A stretch of DNA of 64,000 nt from Siccirubricoccus sp. G192 (GCF_019084075.1 NZ_JAHREN010000001.1:3383501-3447500); one strand, 5' to 3'; shown: positions 18,802 to 27,715, counted from the stretch's first letter. Program-made: numbers and translations. Notes: generated from the letters alone by a model not told the origin.

Positions 18802-19779
18802 ATGTTGACGCGCCGCGGCGCGCTGGGGGCGGCGGCCCTCGGCCTTGCCCTGCCCTGCCCCGCCCTGGCGCAGTTCCCGGACCGGCCGGTGCGACTGGTC
18901 GTGCCCTTCGCCGCCGGCGGCAACCTCGACACCCTGGCGCGGATCGTGGCGCCCGGGATGTCGCAGCGGCTGGGCCAGCCGGTGGTGATCGAGAACCGCG
19001 CCGGGGCCGGCGGCAATGTCGGAACCGAGATGGTCGCGCGGTCTCAGCCGGATGGCTATACCGTGCTGGTGGGCTCGAACGGCGCGCTGACCATCAACCC
19101 GGTCATCATGGCCCGCGTCCCCTATGATCCGGTGCGAGACTTCGCGCCGATCGGCCTCGGCTTCCGCACGCCGAACGTGCTGGTGGCGAGCCGCAAGCTG
19201 CCGGTGGAGACGCTGGCCGGGTTCATCGCCTATGCCAAGGCGCGGCCGGGCCAGGTGGCCTGCGCCTCACCGGGCTCGGGCACCTCCAACCACCTCATCA
19301 TCGAGTTGTTCAATGCCGCGACCGGCGCCGGGCTGGTCCATGTGCCCTACCGCTCCAGCGGTGGTTCCGCCCCGGACCTGCTGGCCGGCACCCTGGCGGC
19401 GAGCATGGACCAGATCACCACCGCCCTGCCGCTGCATCGGGACGGGCAGGTGCGGATCATCGGCATCGGCCTGCCGCAACGGAGCCCGCTGCTGCCTGAT
19501 GTGCCGACCTTCGCGGAGGTAGGGCTGCCGGATGGCGGGCTGGTCGCCTTCATCGGCCTGCTGGCGCCGGCCGCGACGCCGCCGGATGCGGTGGCGCGGC
19601 TGCGCGACGCTTTCGCCGGCGCGCTGGCCGACCCCGCGCTGCGGAGCCGGATCGGGGGCATGGGCAGCGTCATCGCCAGCGGCGCGGATGTGACGCCTGA
19701 GGGATTCGCGGCGCTGCTGCGGCGGGAGCTGGAGCTTTCCCGCCAGGCCGCGCAACTTGCCGGGATCAAGCCGGAATGA
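18802..19779 (+). CDS. Bug family tripartite tricarboxylate receptor (substrate-binding protein)
   Basis: ATG 18802 (RBS GGGAGGAAG) gives 325 residues with a signal peptide MLTRRGALGAAALGLALP ending near PALAQ. Family marks: FPDRPVRLVVPFAAGGNLDT, VVIENRAGAGGNVGTEMVA, PDGYTVLVGSN and the binding-pocket segment VACASPGSGTSNH. It captures an organic acid or amide in the periplasm for a TctA/TctB carrier, but no such membrane genes are in the window. The next gene is a PrpD-like protein 57 bases on, likely co-transcribed. Confidence 0.93.
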   Translation: MLTRRGALGAAALGLALPCPALAQFPDRPVRLVVPFAAGGNLDTLARIVAPGMSQRLGQPVVIENRAGAGGNVGTEMVARSQPDGYTVLVGSNGALTINPVIMARVPYDPVRDFAPIGLGFRTPNVLVASRKLPVETLAGFIAYAKARPGQVACASPGSGTSNHLIIELFNAATGAGLVHVPYRSSGGSAPDLLAGTLAASMDQITTALPLHRDGQVRIIGIGLPQRSPLLPDVPTFAEVGLPDGGLVAFIGLLAPAATPPDAVARLRDAFAGALADPALRSRIGGMGSVIASGADVTPEGFAALLRRELELSRQAAQLAGIKPE

Positions 19780-19836
19780 TCCAAGGCCGGGCCGCGCAGG
19801 TTCCGGCCGGATACCCTGACAGGAAACACCTCAAGC

Positions 19837-21239
19837 ATGGATGCCACCGCCCAGCCGCTCCTGCCCCACGCCACGCGCAACCTGGCCCGCTTCGCCGCGG
19901 CGCTCCGCTTCGAGGATCTTCCGGCGCCGGCCGTTGCGCAGGCGAAGCTCTGCCTGCTGGATGGCATCGGCGTTTGCCTGCATGGGGCGCGCCTGCCCTG
20001 GACACGGCACATCCAGGCGATGGTGCTGGAGGAGGGCGCGACGCCCGCGGCCTCCTTCTGGGGCACCGGGCAGCGCGGGTCGCTGGCGCAGGCGGTGCTG
20101 GTGAATGGCTCCGCCGGGCATGGATTCGAGATGGACGACATCCACAAGGAGTCGGTCCTGCATCCGATTCGCTCACCACGCCAATCGCGCTCGGCTTCGC
20201 GGAAACCCAGGGCGGGTTGCCGGGGCGGGATCTGCTCACCGCCATCGTCGCCGGCTATGAGGTCGGCACGCGCATCGGCAATGCGGCAACCACCGCGCTG
20301 TTCCTGAACGGCTTCCACCCGCAGGGCACCAGCGGCAGCTTCACCGCGGCCGCCACCGCCGGGCGGCTGCTCGGCCTGGATGCGGGGCGGATGCAGCATG
20401 CGCTCGGCATCGCCGGCTCCATGGCGGCGGGGCTGATGGCGGCGCAGGAAGGGGCGATGGTGAAGCGCCTGCATGCCGGCCGCGCGGCGGAAAGCGGCCT
20501 GCGGGCGGCGCAGCTCGCCGCACGCGGCTTCACCGGCATCACGGATATCCTGGAGGCGCCCTATGGCGGCTTCCTCAGCGCGCTGTCGCGCACGCCCATC
20601 CCGGCCAAGCTGACCGCCGGGTTTGGCGAGACCTGGGAGGTGCTGAATACCGGCTTCAAGATGTATCCCAGCGTCACCAGCATCCACAGCGCGCTGGACG
20701 CGCTGCGCCACATCATGGCGACGGAGCGCCTGGCCGCCGCCGATATCGAGCGGATCGAGGTGGGCTGCGGCCACATGACCTACGTCCACACCGCCTGGCC
20801 CTATCGCCCGGCCGGCGTCACCGCGGCGCAGATGAACATCTTCTATGGCTTGGCGGTGACGGCGTTGCATGGCGAGGCGACGGCGGCATACTACGCCGAG
20901 GATTACCTGGAGGACCCGGCGATCCTCGGCTTCATTCCCCGCATCGCCGTGGCGGAGGACCCGGAGTTGGAGGCGAAGGGCGCCGCCTTCCGCCATGCCT
21001 GCCGCATGCTGGTGCATACCAGGGGCGGCGGCAGCTTCCGGCATGAGGTCCTCAACCGCCGCGGCAGCCCGGAAAACCCAGTGAGCGCCGCCGAGGTCGA
21101 GGCGAAGTTCCGCGCCAATGTCGCCGCCTGCCTGCCTGGTCGCGAGACGGACCGGGTGGTGGCGCTGGTCGCCGGCTTCGAGGCGCTGGACAGCACAGAA
21201 GAACTGACCACCATCCTGGGCGTGGCCTGGCAGGTCTGA
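19837..21239 (+). CDS. MmgE/PrpD family protein (one-base frameshift)
   Basis: The first frame starts MDATAQPLLPHATRNLARFA and reaches GHGFEMDDIHKESVLHP; the rest, beginning SLTTPIALGFAE, is one frame over and continues to TGA 21237-21239. Adding one base near 20164-20166 restores a continuous protein of about 467 residues, the usual length. The family comprises 2-methylcitrate dehydratases, aconitate decarboxylases and many unassigned dehydratases of organic acids. Next to a Bug receptor, a role in using the imported acid is plausible. The motif DDIHKES around the active-site region is intact. Confidence 0.87.
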
Positions 21240-21263
21240 GGCCAGCGCGCGCCGGGCCGTAGC

Positions 21264-21500
21264 TCAGACCGTCAACGCATCCACCGGTGACAGGCAGCGG
21301 ATGCACCGGCCGGCCCTCCCCGCCGCGATATTGATGACCCGCAGCGTCCGCGGATCATGGGCAAACAATTCCCGCCGGGATCACCCGCCCTGGTGGCGCA
21401 GGAGCGCACCGGCGCTCCGTCGATCAGCACGGTGCAGCGGCATTTCCGGCGCAACATCGAGCGCCTGGTTGCGCCCGTTGACGGTCAGGCTCCTGGCCAT
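21264..21500 (-). pseudogene. Remnant of a [2Fe-2S] hydroxylase small subunit (IorA-like), internally deleted
   Basis: On the minus strand ATG 21500 starts MARSLTVNGRNQALDVAP, the N-terminus of an isoquinoline 1-oxidoreductase alpha-type [2Fe-2S] protein. About seven codons later the sequence jumps, in another frame, to CTVLIDGAPVRSCATR, the second half of the plant-type cluster motif (normally CGACTVxxDGxPVRSC). The intervening cluster loop with three Cys is missing. A further frame-shifted tail ends at 21264 (AGRCIRCLSPVDALTV). It cannot make a working iron-sulfur protein. The 21501-21614 stretch shows nothing more. Confidence 0.65.
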
Positions 21501-21614
21501 ACCCGCCTCCCACCCTTCATGCAGCGTCCTGGCCGCGGCCGGTTGCTGGTGCTTCGGCCTTCTTCCGCGGCTTGGCGGGGCAGGATACGTGTGGAAGCCG
21601 TTCTGGAACGCCGG

Positions 21615-22577
21615 CTATTCCGCGGCAATATCCACCCTTGGCTGCAGACCGGCGGCATCGATCGCCTGTGCAATGCGGGCGACCTCCGCGGGCGGCAGGC
21701 GCTTCAGGGGCGGACGCACAACCGCGCGGGGCAGCCGGCCAAGCAGCACCAGCGCCTCCTTCATCCGGTTGTGCATGTCGAAGGAAGGCTCCGCGTAGAA
21801 GACCTCGGCGGTTGGGCGGATGCGAGCATTCACCGCCTGCGCCGCCGCCAGGTCGCCGCGCCGCACCGCCTCGAACAACTCCACATGCAGCTCGGCGATG
21901 ACGCTGCCCGAGCCCGACAGCAGCCCCTGGCAGCCCGTGACCAGCGAGGCCATCAGCCAGGCGCTGTGGGTGCTGAGCACATTCACCGGCCGGGGCAGCG
22001 CGCCCAGCGCCGCCACATGACGCTCCGCCAGCGCCGGGTCGCCGCTGCCGTCCTTGATGGCACGGATGCTCGGCATCTCGGCCGCCAGTTCCCGCAGAGT
22101 CGCCAGCGGATAGGTGAGGCCGGTCGCCAGCGCATACTGGAACAGGATCAGCGGCAGGTCGGTGGCCGCGGCGATGGCGCGCACATGGTCGGCCAGGCAG
22201 TCCGGCCGCGCCGTATGGCCGCGCGCCAGGATGTTCGGCGGAAAGACCAACAGGCAGGAGGCGCCATCCGCCGCCGCCGCCCGGGCCAGCCGCACCGCCT
22301 GCATCGTGCCATCGGCATAGACGCCGGCCACCACGGGCAGGCGGCCGCCGATCTCCTCCATGGTCAGCGCCATCACCTCGCGCTGTTCCTCGGGGTCGCA
22401 GGAACTGACCTCCGAGGCATGGGCATTGGTGGTGATGGCGGTGATGCCGCGCGTGCCGCCGACATCGCGCAGATGCCGGCGGTAGGCGGCGCGGTCGATC
22501 GAGAGATCCTCCTGGAAGGGCAGCAGGCAGGCCGGGATGACGCCCTGCGGGATGAAATCGGGGAAGGGAGCGGGCAT
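21615..22577 (-). CDS. Dihydrodipicolinate synthase/N-acetylneuraminate lyase family protein
   Basis: ATG 22577 with an upstream AGGAG gives 320 residues. It is a DapA-type TIM barrel: PQGVIPACLLPF, the TTNAHASEV loop in place of TTGE, the Schiff-base region IRAIKDGSGDPAL with the catalytic Lys, and LLSGSGSV near the C-terminus. These aldolases cleave or join pyruvate or other 2-oxo acids. True dapA would retain GTTGE, so a catabolic lyase or decarboxylase is more likely. It lies between a gene remnant and a Bug receptor gene on the same strand, 37 bases apart. Confidence 0.85.
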   Translation of the reverse strand: MPAPFPDFIPQGVIPACLLPFQEDLSIDRAAYRRHLRDVGGTRGITAITTNAHASEVSSCDPEEQREVMALTMEEIGGRLPVVAGVYADGTMQAVRLARAAAADGASCLLVFPPNILARGHTARPDCLADHVRAIAAATDLPLILFQYALATGLTYPLATLRELAAEMPSIRAIKDGSGDPALAERHVAALGALPRPVNVLSTHSAWLMASLVTGCQGLLSGSGSVIAELHVELFEAVRRGDLAAAQAVNARIRPTAEVFYAEPSFDMHNRMKEALVLLGRLPRAVVRPPLKRLPPAEVARIAQAIDAAGLQPRVDIAAE

Positions 22578-22614
22578 GGTCCTGGTCTCCTCCGTGTTTC
22601 GGGCAGGCCTGGCT

Positions 22615-23604
22615 TCAATCCAGATACAGGTTGAACTCCTGGGCGATGCGGCGATAGCGGGCATATTCGCTGGCGATGAAGGCGCCGAATTGCGCGGCCG
22701 TGCCGCCCCGGGGCTCCAGCCCGATGGTGGCGAGGCGCTGCTTCACCTCGGGATCCCGGAGCGCGAGGTTGGCAGCGGCGTTCAGCCTTTCGACCACGTC
22801 GGCCGGGGTGCCGCGCGGCGCCGCGATGCCGTTCCAGCCGAACAGGTCCATGCCGCGATAACCAAGCTCCACCAGGGTCGGGGCGTCAGGGAAGATGGAC
22901 CAGCGTTCGGCGCCGGTGGTGGCGACCGGAAACAGCCGGCCGGCCTCCACATGCGGGCGGGCGGCGGCGGCGTAATGGGTATCGAGGCGGCCGGCCAGCA
23001 CTTCCTGGATCGCTGGCGCGTCGCCGGGGAAGTGGATGGGCTCGAAGGTGGCGCCGGTCGCCTGGGTCAGCATCAGCGCCAGGATATGGCCGGTGCCGCC
23101 GGGGCCGGTGGTGCCGAAGGTGATGCGGCCCTCGCGGTGTGCCAGCGCGACCATGTCGGCCATGCTGCGGATGCCGCGGTCCGAGCGCACCACCAGCGCG
23201 AAGGGCGAGACCACGCCCAGCATGACCGGGGCGAAATCCTCGACCGGATTGTAGCCAACATTGCGCCGCAGCGCCGGCGCCTGCGCATTGCTGGCGGCAT
23301 TGGCCTGCAGCAGCATGTAGCCATCCGGCGCGGCGGCCCGGACCAGTTCGGCACCGATGGTGCCGGTGGCGCCGGCGCGGTTCTCCACGACCACGCTCTG
23401 GCCGAGGGTCCGGGTCATCTGCGCCGCCAGCAGGCGGGCGGGGATGTCCGTGAGGCCGCCCGGCGCGAAGGGCACCACCAGGCGGATCGGCCGGTTCGGG
23501 TAATCCGCCGGCTGCGCCATGGCGCCGCCCGCCGCGAAGCCGAGGCCGGCGGCGAGCAGGGCGCGGCGGCCCCGGAGTATCCCGCATGGCGCGCGGTCTG
23601 GCAT
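22615..23604 (-). CDS. Bug family tripartite tricarboxylate receptor
   Basis: ATG 23604 gives 329 residues; the longer open frame upstream is read-through of other sequence. The leader MPDRAPCGILRGRRALLAAG has twin Arg before a hydrophobic run, consistent with export. Family marks: YPNRPIRLVVPFAPGGLTD, VVVENRAGATGTIGAELV, PDGYMLLQAN and GTTGPGGTGH. Its gene sits between a DapA-like lyase and a ComD/ComE-like pair, on one strand with short gaps, suggesting an uptake-and-cleavage unit. TctA/TctB are absent here. Confidence 0.92.
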   Translation of the reverse strand: MPDRAPCGILRGRRALLAAGLGFAAGGAMAQPADYPNRPIRLVVPFAPGGLTDIPARLLAAQMTRTLGQSVVVENRAGATGTIGAELVRAAAPDGYMLLQANAASNAQAPALRRNVGYNPVEDFAPVMLGVVSPFALVVRSDRGIRSMADMVALAHREGRITFGTTGPGGTGHILALMLTQATGATFEPIHFPGDAPAIQEVLAGRLDTHYAAAARPHVEAGRLFPVATTGAERWSIFPDAPTLVELGYRGMDLFGWNGIAAPRGTPADVVERLNAAANLALRDPEVKQRLATIGLEPRGGTAAQFGAFIASEYARYRRIAQEFNLYLD

Positions 23605-23707
23605 CTTGGGCTGGTCCTCGCCTCGCCGCCGTCTCTGCCGGACGGCTGGTGCCTTGCAGGGTGGCGAGCCGCGCTTCTGCCTGTCAAGCGCGGCGCCTTT
23701 CCCTGCC

Positions 23708-24328
23708 TTACCCCGGCAGTTTCGACTTCTTCGCCCCCATGCCGCGCATGAAGCGATCGCGGATCTGCGCCGGGTCGCGCTCGGTCTGGGACACCGGCGG
23801 CTGGTCGTCCAGCTTGAGGCCGATGAAATGCGGCCCGTCCGTCTCCAGGCAATGCTGCACCAGCCGCTCGAAATCCGCCTCATCCGCGGCCCAGACCGCG
23901 CCCGGCAGGCCGCAGGCGCGGGCGATGGCGGCGTAATCCGTGCCGCCGGAAGCCGGGGTCGGCTGGCCGCCGGTGATCTGGTAGACGCCGTTGTCGAAGA
24001 CCAGGATCGCCAGGTTCTTCGGCGCCAGGGCGGCGACGGTGGAGAGGCAGCCAAGCTGCATCAGCAGCGACCCGTCGCCCTCCAGCGCGAAGACCTTCCG
24101 CCGCGGCTGCGCCAGCGCCACGCCGAGCGCGATCGGGATGGCCAGGCCCATGCTGCCGAGCATGTAGAAATTCTGCGCCCGGTGCCCGGCCGACCAGAGG
24201 TCGAAATTGCTGTTGCCGATGCCGCCGATCACCGCTTCGTCGTTCCGCAGCCGCGCCACCAGGCGCTGCGTCAGGTCGAAGCGGTACATGCGCTTGGCGT
24301 TATGCGCGGTGGTCAGGGATTGGGACAT
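23708..24328 (-). CDS. Thiamine-pyrophosphate-dependent enzyme, ComE-like (sulfopyruvate decarboxylase beta type)
   Basis: A 206-residue protein corresponding to the C-terminal PP half of TPP decarboxylases. The cofactor motif is GDG (residues 84-86) in ALEGDGSLLMQLG with N113 in FDNGVYQITGG, matching the GDGx(24-28)N consensus. It is encoded 7 bases after a protein carrying the PYR half, so the two subunits should assemble into one decarboxylase. Family members act on sulfopyruvate or phosphonopyruvate; acetolactate-synthase-like 2-oxo acid chemistry is also possible. The substrate is not proven. Confidence 0.85.
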   Translation of the reverse strand: MSQSLTTAHNAKRMYRFDLTQRLVARLRNDEAVIGGIGNSNFDLWSAGHRAQNFYMLGSMGLAIPIALGVALAQPRRKVFALEGDGSLLMQLGCLSTVAALAPKNLAILVFDNGVYQITGGQPTPASGGTDYAAIARACGLPGAVWAADEADFERLVQHCLETDGPHFIGLKLDDQPPVSQTERDPAQIRDRFMRGMGAKKSKLPG

Positions 24329-24335
24329 GGCCGCC

Positions 24336-24878
24336 TCACGCCTTCGGGGTCACGATCTTGCCGCCGGTCAGCAGCGGCGACAGGATCAGCGCCGCCGGCT
24401 GCTGCGTCATCAGGGCCTGCTTGATGGTGCGGTCGCAGAGGAACTCGCATTCGTCGAGCCGGCTGACCACATGATGCTCCATCCCGAGGCTCTCCAGCAC
24501 CGGCCGCATGGTGCGCCAGACCATCGCCTGGCCGATGTTGAACTCGCCTAAAGTGCCGCGCTCGCTCACCATCATCAGCGCCGGAATCTGGAAGGCGCAG
24601 GGCAGCGAGGCCAGCACATTGGCGAGGGTCGCGAAGCCGCTGGTCTGCATCAGCACGATGCCGCGCCTGCCGGCCATCCAGGCGCCGGAGACGATGCCGA
24701 TCGCCTCCTCCTCCCGCGCCGTGGTGAAGGTGGTGAAGAAGGGATCGGCGTGGATGGCGTTGATCAGCGGCTTCAGCACGTTGTCCGGCACATAGGGCAC
24801 CAGCCTGATGTCATTCGCCTTGAGCACATCCAGCACGATCTCGTGCCAGGCGCGCGGCGGCGCGGGATCCTTCTGCAT
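24336..24878 (-). CDS. TPP-binding PYR-domain protein, ComD-like (sulfopyruvate decarboxylase alpha type)
   Basis: A 180-residue protein with the N-terminal PYR domain of TPP enzymes: VPYVPDNVLKPLI, the activating-Glu stretch TTAREEEAIGIVSGAWMAG, VLMQTSGFATLANVLASL and the LMMVSERG strand. It has no PP domain, which is supplied by the next gene. The split into two subunits is the arrangement of sulfopyruvate decarboxylase (ComDE); fused phosphonopyruvate decarboxylases are relatives. Its gene lies 12 bases after the next upstream Bug receptor, suggesting that the imported acid or its product is decarboxylated. Confidence 0.84.
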   Translation of the reverse strand: MQKDPAPPRAWHEIVLDVLKANDIRLVPYVPDNVLKPLINAIHADPFFTTFTTAREEEAIGIVSGAWMAGRRGIVLMQTSGFATLANVLASLPCAFQIPALMMVSERGTLGEFNIGQAMVWRTMRPVLESLGMEHHVVSRLDECEFLCDRTIKQALMTQQPAALILSPLLTGGKIVTPKA

Positions 24879-24890
24879 TCTCTTCCCCTG

Positions 24891-25886
24891 CTAATCGGCC
24901 GTGATGCCGGCCTGCTGCACCACCTGGCGCCAGAGCGGCACCTCGCGCGCAACCCGCGCCCGCAGCTCGGCGGCGCCGCCACCCACCACCGGCATCCCGG
25001 CCTGGCGGAAGCGCTGCTGGATCTCCGGCCGGCGCAGCGTCTCGGAAACCGCCGCGTTCAGCCGCTCCATCACCGGCTCCGGCACGCCGTCGGGTGCAAA
25101 CAGAGCGAGGAAGGTTTCCGAGACCGCGTCCTGGATGCCAAGCTCGCCGAGGCTCGGCAGGTCCGGCCAGTCGGGCTGGCGGCCCTCGCCGGTATGCGCC
25201 AGCGGCCGCAATTGGCCGGAGCGAAGCTGCGCCTCCACCGAGCCCTGATGCGCCACCACCAGGTCCACGGTGCCGGCGATCGCCGCCTGCACCGCCGGCC
25301 CGGCGCCCACGAAGGAGACATGCTGCATGGCGATGCCGGCGCGCGCCTTCAGCACCTCGCCCGCCAGATGCGGCGTGGTGCCGCTGCCGGGGCTGGCGTA
25401 GTTCAGCCGGTCGGGATTGGCTTTCGCGAAAGCGACGAGCTCCGGCAATGTGCGGAAGGGGCTGTCCGGCCGCACCGCAATGACATTGGGCGAGGCGCCG
25501 AGCGTGGCGATCGGCTGGAAGTCCCGGAAGGGATCATAGGGCGCCCGCTTGTAGAGGCTCGGGTTGACCACGAAGGCGCTGGAGGTGGCGAGCAGCATAT
25601 AACCATCCGGCTGCGCCCGCGCGACATAGCCGATGCCGATATTGCCCCCAGCGCCGCCGCGGTTCTCCACCACCACCGGGCGCCCCAGAAGCTCGGTGAG
25701 CGAAGGCGCGATCAGCCGCGCCGAGATGTCGGAGGAACCACCGGGCGCGAAGGAGACGACGATGGTGATCGTCCGCTCCGGCCAGGCACCCTGCGCCCGA
25801 AGGCCGGCCGGCGCGAGGCCGGCGGCCGTCGCGCCCGCGATGAAGGCGCGCCGGCCCGGCCGGCGCTGGCTGTGATCCTGGGGCAC
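24891..25886 (-). CDS. Bug family tripartite tricarboxylate receptor
   Basis: A 331-residue protein with an Arg-rich leader (QRRPGRRAFIAGATAAGLAP), probably Tat- or Sec-exported. It has WPERTITIVVSFAPGGSSD, VVVENRGGAGGNIGIGYVA, PDGYMLLATSS and NYASPGSGTTPHL, all standard for the family. It is the promoter-proximal gene of a leftward unit: Bug, ComD-like, ComE-like, Bug, DapA-like. Two receptors around one decarboxylase is unusual and may mean two substrates or a duplicated uptake gene; the two Bug proteins are clearly diverged from each other. Confidence 0.92.
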   Translation of the reverse strand: MPQDHSQRRPGRRAFIAGATAAGLAPAGLRAQGAWPERTITIVVSFAPGGSSDISARLIAPSLTELLGRPVVVENRGGAGGNIGIGYVARAQPDGYMLLATSSAFVVNPSLYKRAPYDPFRDFQPIATLGASPNVIAVRPDSPFRTLPELVAFAKANPDRLNYASPGSGTTPHLAGEVLKARAGIAMQHVSFVGAGPAVQAAIAGTVDLVVAHQGSVEAQLRSGQLRPLAHTGEGRQPDWPDLPSLGELGIQDAVSETFLALFAPDGVPEPVMERLNAAVSETLRRPEIQQRFRQAGMPVVGGGAAELRARVAREVPLWRQVVQQAGITAD

Positions 25887-25976
25887 ATGTCCTCCGCGCG
25901 GGCCTTGCTGGTCGCCCGTCGCCGCCTTTCTAGCGCGGCTTCGCGCCCCTCGCCACCCGGGTGCCCCGTGGCAGGG

Positions 25977-26375
25977 TCAGGCGGTGGTTTCTTCCGGCGG
26001 GTAGTTCAGTTCCACCGCCACCCCGTCCGGGTCATGCAGGAAGATCTGGGTCTGCCGGTCGCGCGGGATCACCCGTTCCTCATGCTCGACGCGGTGCCGC
26101 GCCAGCCGCTCCCGCATCTCGGCGAGGCCGGTGCAGGCGAAGGCGATGTGGTCGAGCTGGCCGGTCCCGCCCTTGACGCGCGGGATATGCGCATCGCGCT
26201 CGCGCGGGCCGATCAGGTGGACCGTGGGCTGGCCGCCGCAATAGAGCCAATAGCCCGCGAAGCCCAGCGGCGGCCGGTAGCCGATCTCCAGCCCCAGGAC
26301 ATCCACGTAGAAATCCTTGGTCGCCTCAAGATCGACCGGCTTGATGGTGTAGTGGTTCAGCCCGTTGAGGCCCAT
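25977..26375 (-). CDS. VOC (glyoxalase/bleomycin-resistance/dioxygenase) family protein
   Basis: ATG 26375 gives 132 residues, a single VOC unit of two beta-alpha-beta-beta-beta modules. The pattern LNHYTIKPVDLEATKDFYVDVLGLEIG, the His in PTVHLIG, LDHIAFACTGLAEM and the C-terminal IFLHDPDGVAVELNYP supply metal-ligand candidates (two His, one Glu). Members include glyoxalases, extradiol dioxygenases and fosfomycin enzymes; the small size excludes a standard two-domain extradiol dioxygenase. It lies 22 bases downstream of the acyl-CoA-dehydrogenase-like gene, presumably one operon. Confidence 0.85.
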   Translation of the reverse strand: MGLNGLNHYTIKPVDLEATKDFYVDVLGLEIGYRPPLGFAGYWLYCGGQPTVHLIGPRERDAHIPRVKGGTGQLDHIAFACTGLAEMRERLARHRVEHEERVIPRDRQTQIFLHDPDGVAVELNYPPEETTA

Positions 26376-26397
26376 GGCCCATTCCCTCCCCCCGCTG

Positions 26398-27618
26398 TCA
26401 GATGAACCGCGCATGCGGCTGCAGCCCAAGGAAATGCTGGCCGCAGACCTCCAGATGCGCGCTGCGCCCCTGCACCTGCTGGCCGGAGGCGTGGATGTCG
26501 CGCATGCGGCGCTCGAAGGGCTCGCTCTCGAAGATCGCGGTGGCGCCGGCCTCGTGATAGGCCCATTCCACCACCTCCTTCGCGCGGTGTATCGCGGAGG
26601 TGGAGGCGAGGCGGATCAGCACCTTCTCCTCCATCGTCACCTGGCCGCGCCGTGCCGCCGCCTCCCAGCTTTCCTCCAGCACTTCCAGCAGGAAGGCGCG
26701 GGCGGAGCGGAGCTTGGCCTCGGCCTGGGCGGTGCCGTTCTGGATCACCTCGCTGTCGCGCAGCATGCGCGTGGTCGCGGCCGGCGTCTTCTTCACGGCC
26801 ATGGACTTGAACTCCTCCAGCATGCCGCGGGCGATGCCCAGCGAGACGCCGGCGAAGCCGGAGGCATAGATATGCGTGGTGGAGAATTGGTAGAGTGTGC
26901 CTGGCAGCCGGCGCTCGGCGTCGATGTCGCGCTGCACGGTGTACCGGTCGGGCACGAAGAGCGCCTGGACGGAATAGGTGTCGCTGCCGGTGCCGCGCAG
27001 CCCGACCACATCCCAGGCTTCCACCATCGTCACCTGGTCGCGCCGGAACATCATGGTGCGCTCGATCGGCTTGCCGTCGGGCCCGGCGCGCAGCGTGCCG
27101 CCGGGTTCCTGCACCCGGCAATGGCCGCCGATCCAGGTGGCGTGCCTGCCGCCGCTGGCGAAGCGCCAGGTGCCGGTGACGCGATAGCCGCCCTCCACCA
27201 CCTCGGCGAGCCCATTGCCCATGCCCCAGGCGGTGGCGGCGCGCGGGTCGCTGCCCCAGATCTCCCAGGCCACCTCCGGCGCCATATAGGCCGCCGCCAT
27301 GGAACAGCCGGAAGCTTGGCCGAGGCACCAGGCGGTGCTGGCATCGGCGGCGGCGATCACCTCCTGCATGCGGACGAAACTGGCGGGCGTGACCTCCTCG
27401 CCGCCATAGGCGCGGGGCAGCAGGGTGCGGAACAGCGCCGCGCCATGCAGCGCATCCAGCACATCGGGCGGCAGACAGCGCCCGGCTTCGATCCGCGGGG
27501 CGGCGGCGGCGATCAGCGGGGCGAGCGCCCTGGCGCGGGCGACCGGGTCGGTCCGCTCCTGCGCCTCGGCGCGGCCCCGCGCGGGGCTGCTCTCGGTGAT
27601 GTCCAGCGCCGCGCTCAT
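26398..27618 (-). CDS. Acyl-CoA dehydrogenase-fold flavoprotein (HsaA/HpaH-like monooxygenase type)
   Basis: ATG 27618 gives 406 residues; upstream codons run into the divergent control region. The fold is that of acyl-CoA dehydrogenases: RTLLPRAYGGEEVTPASF, STAWCLGQASGCSM, GMGNGLAEVVEGGYRVTG, WDVVGLRGTGSDTY, and HRAKEVVEWAYHEAGATAIF near the C-terminus. The catalytic Glu of true acyl-CoA dehydrogenases is not obvious. The overall pattern resembles flavin-dependent hydroxylases and desulfurization-type monooxygenases that need a separate reductase, but no reductase gene is present. Divergent from a TetR gene with a palindromic operator candidate. Confidence 0.82.
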   Translation of the reverse strand: MSAALDITESSPARGRAEAQERTDPVARARALAPLIAAAAPRIEAGRCLPPDVLDALHGAALFRTLLPRAYGGEEVTPASFVRMQEVIAAADASTAWCLGQASGCSMAAAYMAPEVAWEIWGSDPRAATAWGMGNGLAEVVEGGYRVTGTWRFASGGRHATWIGGHCRVQEPGGTLRAGPDGKPIERTMMFRRDQVTMVEAWDVVGLRGTGSDTYSVQALFVPDRYTVQRDIDAERRLPGTLYQFSTTHIYASGFAGVSLGIARGMLEEFKSMAVKKTPAATTRMLRDSEVIQNGTAQAEAKLRSARAFLLEVLEESWEAAARRGQVTMEEKVLIRLASTSAIHRAKEVVEWAYHEAGATAIFESEPFERRMRDIHASGQQVQGRSAHLEVCGQHFLGLQPHARFI

Positions 27619-27639
27619 GGTCCATCCCCTGTTCCGGAA

Positions 27640-27655
27640 AATCGGTCGACCGACC
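27640..27655. promoter_or_regulatory. Candidate TetR operator between divergent genes
   Basis: TCGGTCGACCGA (27642-27653) is a perfect 12-base palindrome set in AT-richer flanks (AAAA before, CCAAAT after). It lies 23 bases upstream of the acyl-CoA-dehydrogenase-like gene and 62 bases upstream of the TetR gene, where a repressor would control both. A second overlapping half-site GGTCGACCGACC extends it to the right. Confidence 0.6.
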
Positions 27656-27715
27656 AAATCTCGACAGAGGGGCTCCGGCATGTCAAGCCTGATGCCTGCG
27701 CCCCAAGGAGAGGGA

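Noticed and set aside
22615..24054. A 479-residue version of the second Bug receptor
   Set aside because: The first 150 residues are antiparallel to nothing useful and lie over the ComE-like gene in another frame; the signal peptide begins at ATG 23604.
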